From assembly GCA_944381535.1 (NCBI GenBank), contig CALWLN010000139.1:1-58744 (forward strand): DNA of 58,744 nt. Reading direction: 5' to 3'. Position 1 is the first letter of the stretch; each line of letters starts with the position of its first letter. Origin of the DNA: an uncultured Lachnospiraceae bacterium (GTDB taxonomy: Bacteria > Bacillota > Clostridia > Lachnospirales > Lachnospiraceae). This document shows, one piece after another, positions 27,579 to 35,788 of the stretch. The translations under genes were made by a program, and so were the position numbers. The notes below the pieces were generated by a model. It was given only the letters and a program-made list of their open reading frames with translations, did not search any database and was not told the origin of the DNA.

Positions 27579-27642
27579 ATTATTACATGTCCGTCCAAAA
27601 GAATCTATTTCATTTTGTTGCCTCTTTTATATCATTTGTTGC
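27579..27642 (-). promoter_or_regulatory. Paired AraC-type operator and promoter of the dehydrogenase operon
   Basis: Direct repeats GCAACAAA at 27642-27635 and 27621-27614 (minus strand), 21 bp apart; AATAAT (27584-27579) begins 30 bases after the second repeat, at the -10 position. The upstream repeat lies inside the last codons of the GH63-like gene, so the operator overlaps coding sequence. Confidence 0.7.
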
Positions 27643-29381
27643 CTGTGAATTTCCGGCTTTCCTCCGTGTGTCTCCCGTTCCATCACCATGGCCGCAAAGA
27701 GGGCCGCAGACCAGCCATAATCCTTAATCGAGGTAAACCGCGCGCTCATATCCGCCGGTCTCAAGGCCGGACCTTTCCGGGAAAGTTCCGAAGGACTCAT
27801 CCGGTTATCGCAATCGTAATATTCAAAAATCACCCCTTCCCTCAAATACCATTCCGTTATCACCGCAATGGTGTCATCCCTCATTTTATCGGCCTCCGCC
27901 GTATACCCATATTCCCGCAGACCATTTATGATGAAATAATTATAATTGATCCACACAGGCCCTCTCCACATATCTTCCCCAAAGGTAGCGTCCTGAACAG
28001 AAATTGAAGGTACGCCGAAGCAGGTTCCGAAGGTTTTGGGATCGAACAAATCCCGCGCCAGACGTTTCGCCGTCTCCTGGCTGCAAACGCCCGCAAACAG
28101 AGGCAGAAAAGAGGAAACGGCACTTACTTTTCTGAATTTACCGCTCTCTGTTTCACGGTCATAATACCTGCCATCCTCACTGTCAAACAATATCCCGTTA
28201 ACGCTGTCCTTGATGGAACAAAATAAAGCTTCATAATACGCCGCCTTTTCCTTTTTTCCCAGAAGCTCGGAAATCTTCTTCATATAGCGCGCTTCATTCG
28301 CCATATAGCAGGAAAAATCAATGGCATCCATCCGCTTTACATTGTCAAACCGCGGAGAATTATCCATGCCGCTTTCATCACATCGGCAGTGTACATCGTC
28401 CGGATTTACATCCCACTCAAATAAATGATTATGATTGGTATCACGGTGGGTCTGGTTCCATGCCAGATATTTTTCAAGTTCTGCATAGCGCTCTTCCAGC
28501 CGCTCCTTATGTCCGGTTTGTTCATATAGCTTATAAAGCCCCCATGCAATCACCGGCGGCTGGGTAATACTGCTTATTCCCTCTGGCCACGCCGCATGCG
28601 GGATAAATCCGTCCGAGCGCTGGGTATCCAGCACGGAGCAGATACTCTCATAAGCAAGCTGAGGTTCCAGATACACATTTCCCATTGAATGAAAAACTGA
28701 ATCCCACAGCCACAACTGCTTATGGGGTAAGCGGTCAGGGGTTGTCCAGCGCTGCCCAAATTGCCCCTCCGCCGTATAAATCTGGCTTTTCATCACGGAA
28801 AAGCATTTCGCAAGCGTCATATTTTCTTGCTCACTCAGTTGACTTAGCTGCGGAACCTTATCGAAAAAAGCAAGCTTTTTATCTATTACCTGCCGTATAT
28901 TCCTGTCAAAAGCTTTTTCTGCCCTGTCGGCTGCCGCCCGAATCTCCCTCCCCTTTGCAAGTGAAAATAAAATTCTTCCCTCTTTTTCACATGTGGCAAA
29001 TACATAAGATACATTCTGCCCTGAAAAAGCCAGATGTCCGTCATAAATCTGCTCTTCCAACAAATCTCCATGACAGCAGACAACGGCCGGCCCTTTTGGA
29101 CAAAAGCCCAACAGCGTATCCTGCTCCACAAACAAAAATCCAAACTCCTGCTGACCGTTCAACCTGCCTGTAATAATATCGGAGGCAACAATGGAAAACT
29201 CAAAATCACGCGCCTCTCTTAAATGTAGATAAAGTTCTACCGCACACCTGTCAAATGCTATACCAATACGGTCCCCTAAAAGCTGGCCACACATACTGTC
29301 CTCAAAGGTATTGATTCCATCCAGGCCGGAAAAAGCAAACAGCGCGCCTTTGCCCCAAATCTTTGGATATATGCGATTCAT
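27627..29381 (-). CDS. GH63-like alpha-glycosidase
   Basis: About 584 residues, mostly an (alpha/alpha)6 barrel like E. coli YgjK and other GH63 enzymes: LWLWDSVFHSMG, GFIPHAAWP, CDESGMDNSPRFD (Asp at the general-acid position), WRGPVWINYNYFIINGL and a late EYYDCDN (general base region). It likely hydrolyses an alpha-glucoside or similar bond in the cytoplasm. The frame opens to 29510, but that would read through a strong terminator and the promoter; AGGAG nine bases before the ATG at 29381 supports the shorter form. It has its own good promoter, unlike the AraC-controlled neighbours. Confidence 0.82.
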   Translation of the reverse strand: MNRIYPKIWGKGALFAFSGLDGINTFEDSMCGQLLGDRIGIAFDRCAVELYLHLREARDFEFSIVASDIITGRLNGQQEFGFLFVEQDTLLGFCPKGPAVVCCHGDLLEEQIYDGHLAFSGQNVSYVFATCEKEGRILFSLAKGREIRAAADRAEKAFDRNIRQVIDKKLAFFDKVPQLSQLSEQENMTLAKCFSVMKSQIYTAEGQFGQRWTTPDRLPHKQLWLWDSVFHSMGNVYLEPQLAYESICSVLDTQRSDGFIPHAAWPEGISSITQPPVIAWGLYKLYEQTGHKERLEERYAELEKYLAWNQTHRDTNHNHLFEWDVNPDDVHCRCDESGMDNSPRFDNVKRMDAIDFSCYMANEARYMKKISELLGKKEKAAYYEALFCSIKDSVNGILFDSEDGRYYDRETESGKFRKVSAVSSFLPLFAGVCSQETAKRLARDLFDPKTFGTCFGVPSISVQDATFGEDMWRGPVWINYNYFIINGLREYGYTAEADKMRDDTIAVITEWYLREGVIFEYYDCDNRMSPSELSRKGPALRPADMSARFTSIKDYGWSAALFAAMVMERETHGGKPEIHRQQMI

Positions 29382-29415
29382 AAATTTCATCTCCTGATCC
29401 GTATATTTCGTCCTG

Positions 29416-29444
29416 ATTATAACATTTTGGCGGTGTACACGCAA
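29416..29444 (-). promoter_or_regulatory. Promoter of the GH63-like gene
   Basis: On the minus strand TTGCGT (29444-29439) and TATAAT (29421-29416) are 17 bp apart. No GCAACAAA repeats accompany it, so expression looks independent of the AraC-type regulon. Confidence 0.6.
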
Positions 29445-29457
29445 GAAAAACGAAGAC

Positions 29458-29496
29458 AGAAAACCGCCCGGCGCACCGGCACCGGGCGGTTTTTGC
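29458..29496. terminator. Strong bidirectional terminator
   Basis: CCGCCCGG and CCGGGCGG form a GC-rich stem around a 10-nt loop, flanked by AAAA on one side and TTTTT on the other. It lies beyond the stop of the giant surface-protein gene (29554) and should end the 22.7-kb Tad/kinase cluster. Confidence 0.85.
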
Positions 29497-29553
29497 TCTC
29501 CCTTGCTCAAGGAAGCAATCTTCTTGGCAATCAGCCTTTCCTTTTCATGCTAA

Positions 29554-32500
29554 CTACTTTGCTTCTTTCTTCTTTTTCTTAAGCGCTACAAGAACAATCA
29601 CTGCTCCGGCAAGTACAATCACGCCTCCAATGGAGCCGTAGAACAGAGGCTTGTTGTTATAATAACGTACCCAGAGATTTGTCGTTACGAAGAAATCCGT
29701 GATTTCTTCCGCCTGTTCGTTTCCGGCCGCATCAATGCAGACCACCTTCACCTTGTGGGCGCTTGTGGAATCACCGCTTATATCGAAGGTGAACTCTCCG
29801 TTCTCCGCAATGATCGCCGCAATCTCCTCCGCTGTCCAGGACTTGTAGGCCGTCTCATAATCATCCAGATACACCAGGATGGAATCAAGGAGCAGATTGT
29901 CGCTGGCCGTCATGTTCACGGTCAGGCTGTCCAACGCATAGGTTTTCCCACTCTCTAAATTGGTAATCACCACGTTGGGACTGGTCTTATCCACACCGAA
30001 GCTGATTTCCATTTCCTTGGTATCCAGGGTATTTTCCGCCACATTTCCGGCAGCGTCCTCGGAATGAACGGTTACCCGATATACCCCGTCATCCGTGAAA
30101 TTCTCCGCGAAAATGGTGTAGGTATACTCATACCAGGAGCCATTTCCGCCTTGAACCGCAATGCTGTAGTCGGTGCCCTCTTCAAGAGTAATCGTCTCAT
30201 TATTCTTAAACAAGGTTATCCGGATATTCTTTAACTCGTTGGCATTTACCTCCGTGATCACCACATCCACCGGCTCCTGCACATAAGAGCCGTTCAGACT
30301 TTCCGTCTCCTGGCTTACCGCATAGGTGGAACCGAAACGGTTCACGGAAAAATGAATCGTCTGGGTAGTAGTATTTCCGGCCCTGTCGGTCAGCGTGGCT
30401 TCAAATGTATAAATATCGTCCATCTCCTTCGTCTCCGGGAAGTTATTGAAGGTAAATATCTGGCCGTTATGAATATCCGCAAAGGAGCCGTCCAAAGTCA
30501 CCTGTTTCCGGTTGGCGCCAGTCAGAGTAATGGTAACAGCGTCCACATCAAAGTTGGTATCTGAATAGGTTATCACCGGAATCACATCCCCGTTGTTGGC
30601 AGAATTATCCGCCACACCGGTAATTTCAAGAGTGGGAGCGGTCCGGTCCACATAGAAACTTTGCTGCGCAAAATCCTCCGCGTCATTTCCGGCCATATCC
30701 CGCATGGCAATGTCCAGGCTGTACAGGGCGTCGCCGGTAAAGGAGATGGTAGCCGTGTGCCGGTCGCCGTTGCTGCTCCAGCCGCTTACTTCGGGAACGG
30801 AAGCCGCCGCGCCGTCATCGGTGGCCGTCATGGTGATCTCTACCCGGCCCGGGTCGAAGTTGTGCTCGGTAACGGTGATGGTGGCCGTCCGGGCATCCTT
30901 ATAGTAATTGGTATTCTCCGCCGCATTGTTGTCGTAGGACACGCTAATCTCCGGCAGGGACTTGTCAATGGTAAATTCCTGGGGCGCTACGGTCCCGGCA
31001 GCGTACTGCTCCCCGGCGCAGCGGTTGCCCGCCAAATCCGTATAAGCAATGGCAAAGGTGTAATCGCCCTCGGCGGCGTAGGTGACGGTGGCCGTCCACG
31101 CCGTGTCGTCCCCATTGCCGCTTCCCGTTCTCTGGCTCCAGCCGGAAATTGCAGGCATAACGCCGTCCGTGTTGGTGATGGTCAGCTCCACATCCTCGGG
31201 ATTAAAATTACGCTCGCGCACCACGATGGTGGCGGTCCGGTCCTCTTTAAAATACGTTCCGCTGTCCGCATTGTTATTGTTGTAGCTGATGTCAATGGTA
31301 GGAGCGGTAATGTCAATCTTCAGGGCGCAGGTCTTAGTGCTCACATTTCCCGCATTGTCCGTGGCAGTAATCTTTACGGTCACATCATTGCTGTTATTGA
31401 GATTCCTGTCCACGGTAATACAGCCGTTCTCCTGCCAGGTCTGAATCAGGCCATGCTTATCCCCCTTCAGGGTTGTAGTTTCCACATCAAAGAGAGTTCC
31501 CTGCTGGGTAGGCTCCGTGGTGCTCACGCTGTTGTTGTACACCTCGTAGGTCACGCTCTGCAAGCCGGAGTAAAGCAGGGTATCCCCCGCAGCCGCCGGG
31601 TCCTTCACCTGCACATCCATCTTCACATCCGTATTGTAAATGCCGTTCACCGGCTGGGCAGGCTGAACCGTGATCTCCGGCGCAACCTTCTCCACCTCCG
31701 GCAGAGTCTTATCCACAATGATTCCATCCGAGGAGAGATACAGCTCATTTCCCGCCTTATCCACAATATGTACATAGACGATGAAGCGCTCGTCCGGTGT
31801 TACACTATAGGAAAATTCTCTGTTCGTCTCCTCCACATCCGTCCAGTCCGCATAGGCCTTCACCTGCTCCAGCGTCATGGGCTCGTCGGTGCGGAAATGC
31901 TCGATAATGTCAACGCCGCTTAAGGAATCGTCATTGTTGACCGTCACCGGCAAAGTCTCATTCTCCCACAATTCAAACGTAATGCCCTGTAGGAAATGAT
32001 CCCATTTTTCTCCGTTTACAGACTCTGTCCAGGTTCCCACCTGAATGGAGGCTGTGGGAGCCGTCTTGTCAATGGTAAATGCCTTCGGTGCGGCGGAAGT
32101 TCCGTAGTCCACAAGCCCATTGCTGTTTCCGGCCAAATCCTTATAAGAAATGGAAAAGGTATAATTGGCCTCCTCCGTAAAGGTGATGGCGGCGGTATGG
32201 CTGTCGCCGCTTTCGTCGCTTTCGTTGATTTTCCAGCTATCCGCATTCTGCAGATACTTAGTGTAATCCTCCACTTCAACTGGGTTGCCGGAAGCGTCCT
32301 TTGCCTCTACCTCTACGGTAATGCCTGCGGGGTCAAAGTTATGCTCCTTAATGGTGATGGTGGCCTCCCTGTCCGCCTTAAACTGGTTTTCATTGAGACA
32401 CTCATTGTTGTCGTAGGACACCGCAATCTCCGGCAAAGTATTGTCGATAGTAAAGGTCTGCTCATAAGGTTCAGCTTCGTTCCCGGAACGGTCCGTATAC

Positions 32501-35157
32501 GTCACCTTCAGTGTATACGTGCCATCTTCCGGATAACTGCTACCGTCTTCCGCTGTTCCAAATGGAATCTCCGCACAGTGCAAATCTCCTTTGCTGGTAA
32601 ACAGAGGCTGATGCAATACGGTTTCGGATTTCTCCTGGCCGTCCTCCATCCACTTCCTGGTGACCGTGACCTGAAGAGGACTCTCTTCAGTTGCATTTTT
32701 CCAATCCGCATCGAAGAAGTTTGCTTCATCAATCTTTATCTTAGCTATTCTGGTCTGGTAATAATTCTGCTCATTAGTCTTGTCGTAGGTGACGTTTACG
32801 CCAGGAGCAACGTTATCCACCACCACCGTTTTTCCATCCGTATAACCTATATTACTATTTCCCGCCTTATCTGTTGCGGTAAATTTAATATAGCCACGGA
32901 AATTAGCCGGGATTTTAAAGGTTGCCGAAGTATTCCCGTCTTCATTATTTTCTATATCTTTCGTTTCTATATTTTCTTTTCCCTCATTTTTATCACTTAC
33001 ACCATCCTCAAGAACATACGAATACGTAAAAGATTCTATTCCCGAGGTCACATCCACAGCCGAAATCGTTATTTCTGCTTCTGCCTGATAAAAACCGAAA
33101 GTAATAGTTTCCAGGAAATTATCAAGCCATGTTCCGCCTGTATACGTAATCTTCATGTCTTTGGGGGCGGTATTATCCATTTTCAACGTTTTTGTTTCCG
33201 TCTTCTCATTTCCTGCCCGGTCGGTGACAATCACAGTAACCTGAATATTATCGCCATTGTTTTTTTCAACCTCAACAGCAAATTCCTCTGTGACCAAATC
33301 CCGGATTTCATCATTCTCGTCATCGCCGGACGAATAAAGAATACCGGCATTATTGTCGCCGTTCAAGCCCATTCCCTGAGTAATGACATCTCCGTTTTTC
33401 ACCTGGTACTGGATTTTGTCGATACCGGAATTGGAACCAGCTATGCCCTCAATCAGCGCTTTGTCCTCGGCCGTGACTGAAATCGTCACATCTTCTTTGT
33501 AATAGCCATTTTTGATTGCTTCCGCAGACTCTAAAGAGAGTACTGGTTTTTCTGGTTCTCCGGTATCTATCACAATCGAGATCGGATTATCATTGGTGAC
33601 TGTCGAAACCGTATGCCATGCCTCATACCAATCATCTCCCGCAGTGTAATACACCTCGATACGGCCAATTTGTGCCGTATCTGTGATCTCCACCTCTTGA
33701 ACCTCTTCTCCTCCGCCAATCTCCTCGCCATTGGTATTAAACAGCCGAATTCCCTCTCGGTTCGTCGAAAAAGTTACCGTTTTATCTTTTTCAAAAACAT
33801 AGAGACTATTCAACGTGTTACTCCGCACCGCCTCTGAAGAATTAAACGTCACATTCCCATCCATTTCAGCCGTTTCACTAGTTCCAAAGACAACCTTGAC
33901 CGTCTTATCTTCCGTAATGTTTTCAATGGAAAACGTCACGCTTCCTTTTTCCTCATCATACGTGACTCCCTCTTTTCCTACCGTCTCCTCATTCACTGTA
34001 ACAGACCGAATCGCGTATCCTGTATCCGGACAAATGGTAACCGTAGTGCTTCCATTATACTCCACCTTCTGGTCTTTCACAGTCACAGTGCCATTTCCCT
34101 CCTTGGAAGCAGATACGGTAAATATCATCGGGGAAAATGTGATTTCTATGGTATAATTCTTATTTGGATCCAATGTTGCTGTGTACGGATTGCCCGCTAT
34201 AAACGTATTGTCATTATAATTTTCTACCTCTCCATTTATGTCAATCTTACTTACACGATAATTCGGATTGGGCGTTGCCTTAATTCCAACGCTATCGTTT
34301 TCCTCAACTACCATAGTCCCGCCTTCGTTCAAAGACGGTTCCGTCACAACCGTACCATTTTCCTGGTTCCATTTCACTGCAATCGTATACACTTTCACAA
34401 AGGCAACCACAATGGCAGTATCCGCATGAATCTCCATTGATTTGGTGAAGGCTGCTTTATCACTTATCGTTTCCGCTTTCCCGTCAACTGTTACTGAAGC
34501 GATCTGATACCCTTCGCTTGCGGTTACTTTGAGTTCAACCGTGTCGCCATCTTCAACGGTTAACTTACTTCCGATTTCCGTCCCTGCCGTAAGTGTCGCC
34601 GTTCCTCCTTCGCCACACTCCAGTGTAACCGTGTGCTCTTCAATGGCTGATATATCAATTTCTCCTGTTGAGCAAAGCACTGTCTGCCCCTCCACACTCC
34701 GGATTGAAATCTTAACCGTGTAGTCCCCATCCCGCTTAAATGTTACACGGAAATTACTGGTAGCATCACTCATAGGAAATCCGCTGTCCGGACCGAAACT
34801 TCCCTGTCCGCCAATGGTACTCAACGGAAACCACTGGTCTTTTTGCGCTCCTTGCGTCTCTTGATATTCCAATGTCATAATGCTATCATCAATCGGATTA
34901 TTCTCAGAGTCCGTAATCTCAAAATGCCCACGTACCATTTTATTGGCGTCTTCTACACTTGGCACAGTGGTTACCGTAAATTCCTGTGATTCCCCCACAA
35001 CAAATGTCTGCCCGCCAAGCGTTGTAGTTACCTCACTCTTATCACCGGCCGCCACAACCTCCTGCGCCCCCACCGGTAACAAAGAAACCACCATCAAAAG
35101 TGCCAGGAAAAATGCCATTCCCCGATTAAAGAATCGTTTTCTCATTTTATTCCTCAT
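29554..35157 (-). CDS. Giant Ig-like repeat surface protein with C-terminal membrane anchor
   Basis: 1867 residues. Signal peptide (about 1-37, ending VGAQEVVAA). After two or three InlB-like or beta-type modules (about 170-430) come many Ig-like repeats separated by D(K/N/R)T(A/L)P linkers and ending in TDRAGN or TDLAGN. One subtype recurs with SYDNN...RTATI..(K/R/T)EHNFDP. The C-terminus is one membrane helix (GSIGGVIVLAGAVIVLVAL) followed by KKKKKEAK, with no LPxTG motif, so it is membrane-anchored rather than sortase-linked. This is the build of an adhesin or cell-envelope stalk. It is the last gene of the Tad/kinase cluster, 55 bp after the small ETxVL protein. Long open frames on the opposite strand are shadows. 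Confidence 0.85.
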   Translation of the reverse strand: MRNKMRKRFFNRGMAFFLALLMVVSLLPVGAQEVVAAGDKSEVTTTLGGQTFVVGESQEFTVTTVPSVEDANKMVRGHFEITDSENNPIDDSIMTLEYQETQGAQKDQWFPLSTIGGQGSFGPDSGFPMSDATSNFRVTFKRDGDYTVKISIRSVEGQTVLCSTGEIDISAIEEHTVTLECGEGGTATLTAGTEIGSKLTVEDGDTVELKVTASEGYQIASVTVDGKAETISDKAAFTKSMEIHADTAIVVAFVKVYTIAVKWNQENGTVVTEPSLNEGGTMVVEENDSVGIKATPNPNYRVSKIDINGEVENYNDNTFIAGNPYTATLDPNKNYTIEITFSPMIFTVSASKEGNGTVTVKDQKVEYNGSTTVTICPDTGYAIRSVTVNEETVGKEGVTYDEEKGSVTFSIENITEDKTVKVVFGTSETAEMDGNVTFNSSEAVRSNTLNSLYVFEKDKTVTFSTNREGIRLFNTNGEEIGGGEEVQEVEITDTAQIGRIEVYYTAGDDWYEAWHTVSTVTNDNPISIVIDTGEPEKPVLSLESAEAIKNGYYKEDVTISVTAEDKALIEGIAGSNSGIDKIQYQVKNGDVITQGMGLNGDNNAGILYSSGDDENDEIRDLVTEEFAVEVEKNNGDNIQVTVIVTDRAGNEKTETKTLKMDNTAPKDMKITYTGGTWLDNFLETITFGFYQAEAEITISAVDVTSGIESFTYSYVLEDGVSDKNEGKENIETKDIENNEDGNTSATFKIPANFRGYIKFTATDKAGNSNIGYTDGKTVVVDNVAPGVNVTYDKTNEQNYYQTRIAKIKIDEANFFDADWKNATEESPLQVTVTRKWMEDGQEKSETVLHQPLFTSKGDLHCAEIPFGTAEDGSSYPEDGTYTLKVTYTDRSGNEAEPYEQTFTIDNTLPEIAVSYDNNECLNENQFKADREATITIKEHNFDPAGITVEVEAKDASGNPVEVEDYTKYLQNADSWKINESDESGDSHTAAITFTEEANYTFSISYKDLAGNSNGLVDYGTSAAPKAFTIDKTAPTASIQVGTWTESVNGEKWDHFLQGITFELWENETLPVTVNNDDSLSGVDIIEHFRTDEPMTLEQVKAYADWTDVEETNREFSYSVTPDERFIVYVHIVDKAGNELYLSSDGIIVDKTLPEVEKVAPEITVQPAQPVNGIYNTDVKMDVQVKDPAAAGDTLLYSGLQSVTYEVYNNSVSTTEPTQQGTLFDVETTTLKGDKHGLIQTWQENGCITVDRNLNNSNDVTVKITATDNAGNVSTKTCALKIDITAPTIDISYNNNNADSGTYFKEDRTATIVVRERNFNPEDVELTITNTDGVMPAISGWSQRTGSGNGDDTAWTATVTYAAEGDYTFAIAYTDLAGNRCAGEQYAAGTVAPQEFTIDKSLPEISVSYDNNAAENTNYYKDARTATITVTEHNFDPGRVEITMTATDDGAAASVPEVSGWSSNGDRHTATISFTGDALYSLDIAMRDMAGNDAEDFAQQSFYVDRTAPTLEITGVADNSANNGDVIPVITYSDTNFDVDAVTITLTGANRKQVTLDGSFADIHNGQIFTFNNFPETKEMDDIYTFEATLTDRAGNTTTQTIHFSVNRFGSTYAVSQETESLNGSYVQEPVDVVITEVNANELKNIRITLFKNNETITLEEGTDYSIAVQGGNGSWYEYTYTIFAENFTDDGVYRVTVHSEDAAGNVAENTLDTKEMEISFGVDKTSPNVVITNLESGKTYALDSLTVNMTASDNLLLDSILVYLDDYETAYKSWTAEEIAAIIAENGEFTFDISGDSTSAHKVKVVCIDAAGNEQAEEITDFFVTTNLWVRYYNNKPLFYGSIGGVIVLAGAVIVLVALKKKKKEAK

Positions 35158-35212
35158 ACAATTCTCTCCCTTGCAAATAGTATTCTCTATCTAAACTGCC
35201 TTTCGCAGCAGG

Positions 35213-35788
35213 TTACTCAATCAACTCAGTTGAAGCCAGAAAACCCAGTTCCATCTCCACCCGGAAGCCATTCCCAGCTGGCTGCTGTATTTGCACATCC
35301 ACAAAGCTATGTCCATTTTCATGAAAAACCTCCGCTCCGTATTCAGCCTCGTTCAGCACTGTGGTCTCGCTGGCTGTTCCGTATGCGCCATCTTGCAACA
35401 CCATAGTCTCATTGGCCGTTCTGTAAGCTTCCTCATGCAGCACAGCCGTCTCACTGGCCTGGGGCATAAGCTTGGCCGTAGAAATTTTCTGGGTTCCTGG
35501 AGCACCGCCAAAATCCCCCGTCCGGTGCTGCAACCGACCGGAGGGAGATATCTTATCCGTGATCTTCCCTCTGGCGGCATTGACCGTACTCGGTTTGTAG
35601 GCCTTGTCCCCGCTCTGCTCATTTTGCTGGCGAATATTCTCAATTGCTTTTCGAGCAGTGGAACCGGTGATATCACCGACCAGCTTTGGCACCCCCAGCA
35701 GGAAGAACAGGGCAACAGCAACGAGAAACAACACGCCTGCCAGTATAAAAGAGACAAGGGAAAGGGTTTTTAACAATTCTACTGTCAT
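35213..35788 (-). CDS. Small membrane protein with three ETxVL repeats, possible kinase substrate
   Basis: 191 residues: one membrane helix near the N-terminus (about 10-35), then a polar region. Residues 113-154 are three tandem 14-residue repeats beginning ETAVL, ETMVL and ETTVL. Thr followed at +3 by Leu fits the known pThr preference of FHA domains (pT-x-x-I/L/D). The gene overlaps the kinase stop by 4 bp (ATGA), so it is translationally coupled to the kinase. The same ETTVL sequence occurs twice before the FHA domain of the nearby FHA protein. I infer a membrane docking or adaptor protein phosphorylated by the kinase. No family name is recognised. Confidence 0.7.
   Translation of the reverse strand: MTVELLKTLSLVSFILAGVLFLVAVALFFLLGVPKLVGDITGSTARKAIENIRQQNEQSGDKAYKPSTVNAARGKITDKISPSGRLQHRTGDFGGAPGTQKISTAKLMPQASETAVLHEEAYRTANETMVLQDGAYGTASETTVLNEAEYGAEVFHENGHSFVDVQIQQPAGNGFRVEMELGFLASTELIE
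35327..35452 (-). repeat. Three 42-bp tandem repeats encoding ETxVL units
   Basis: Three consecutive 42-bp units within the small membrane protein gene encode ET(A/M/T)VL..(E/G/A)..Y(R/G)..-type 14-mers (residues 113-154). The DNA is diverged while ET-x-VL is kept, which suggests selection on the peptide. Confidence 0.65.

Noticed and set aside
29382-29510. Longer N-terminus of the GH63-like protein starting at 29510
   Set aside because: It would translate through the strong terminator and the gene's own promoter; a ribosome site supports 29381.
30661-33480. Two long plus-strand open frames (420 and 494 codons) within the giant surface-protein gene
   Set aside because: They are exactly antisense to the Ig-repeat coding sequence, have no ribosome sites and no domain resemblance; repeated codon patterns keep the opposite frame open.
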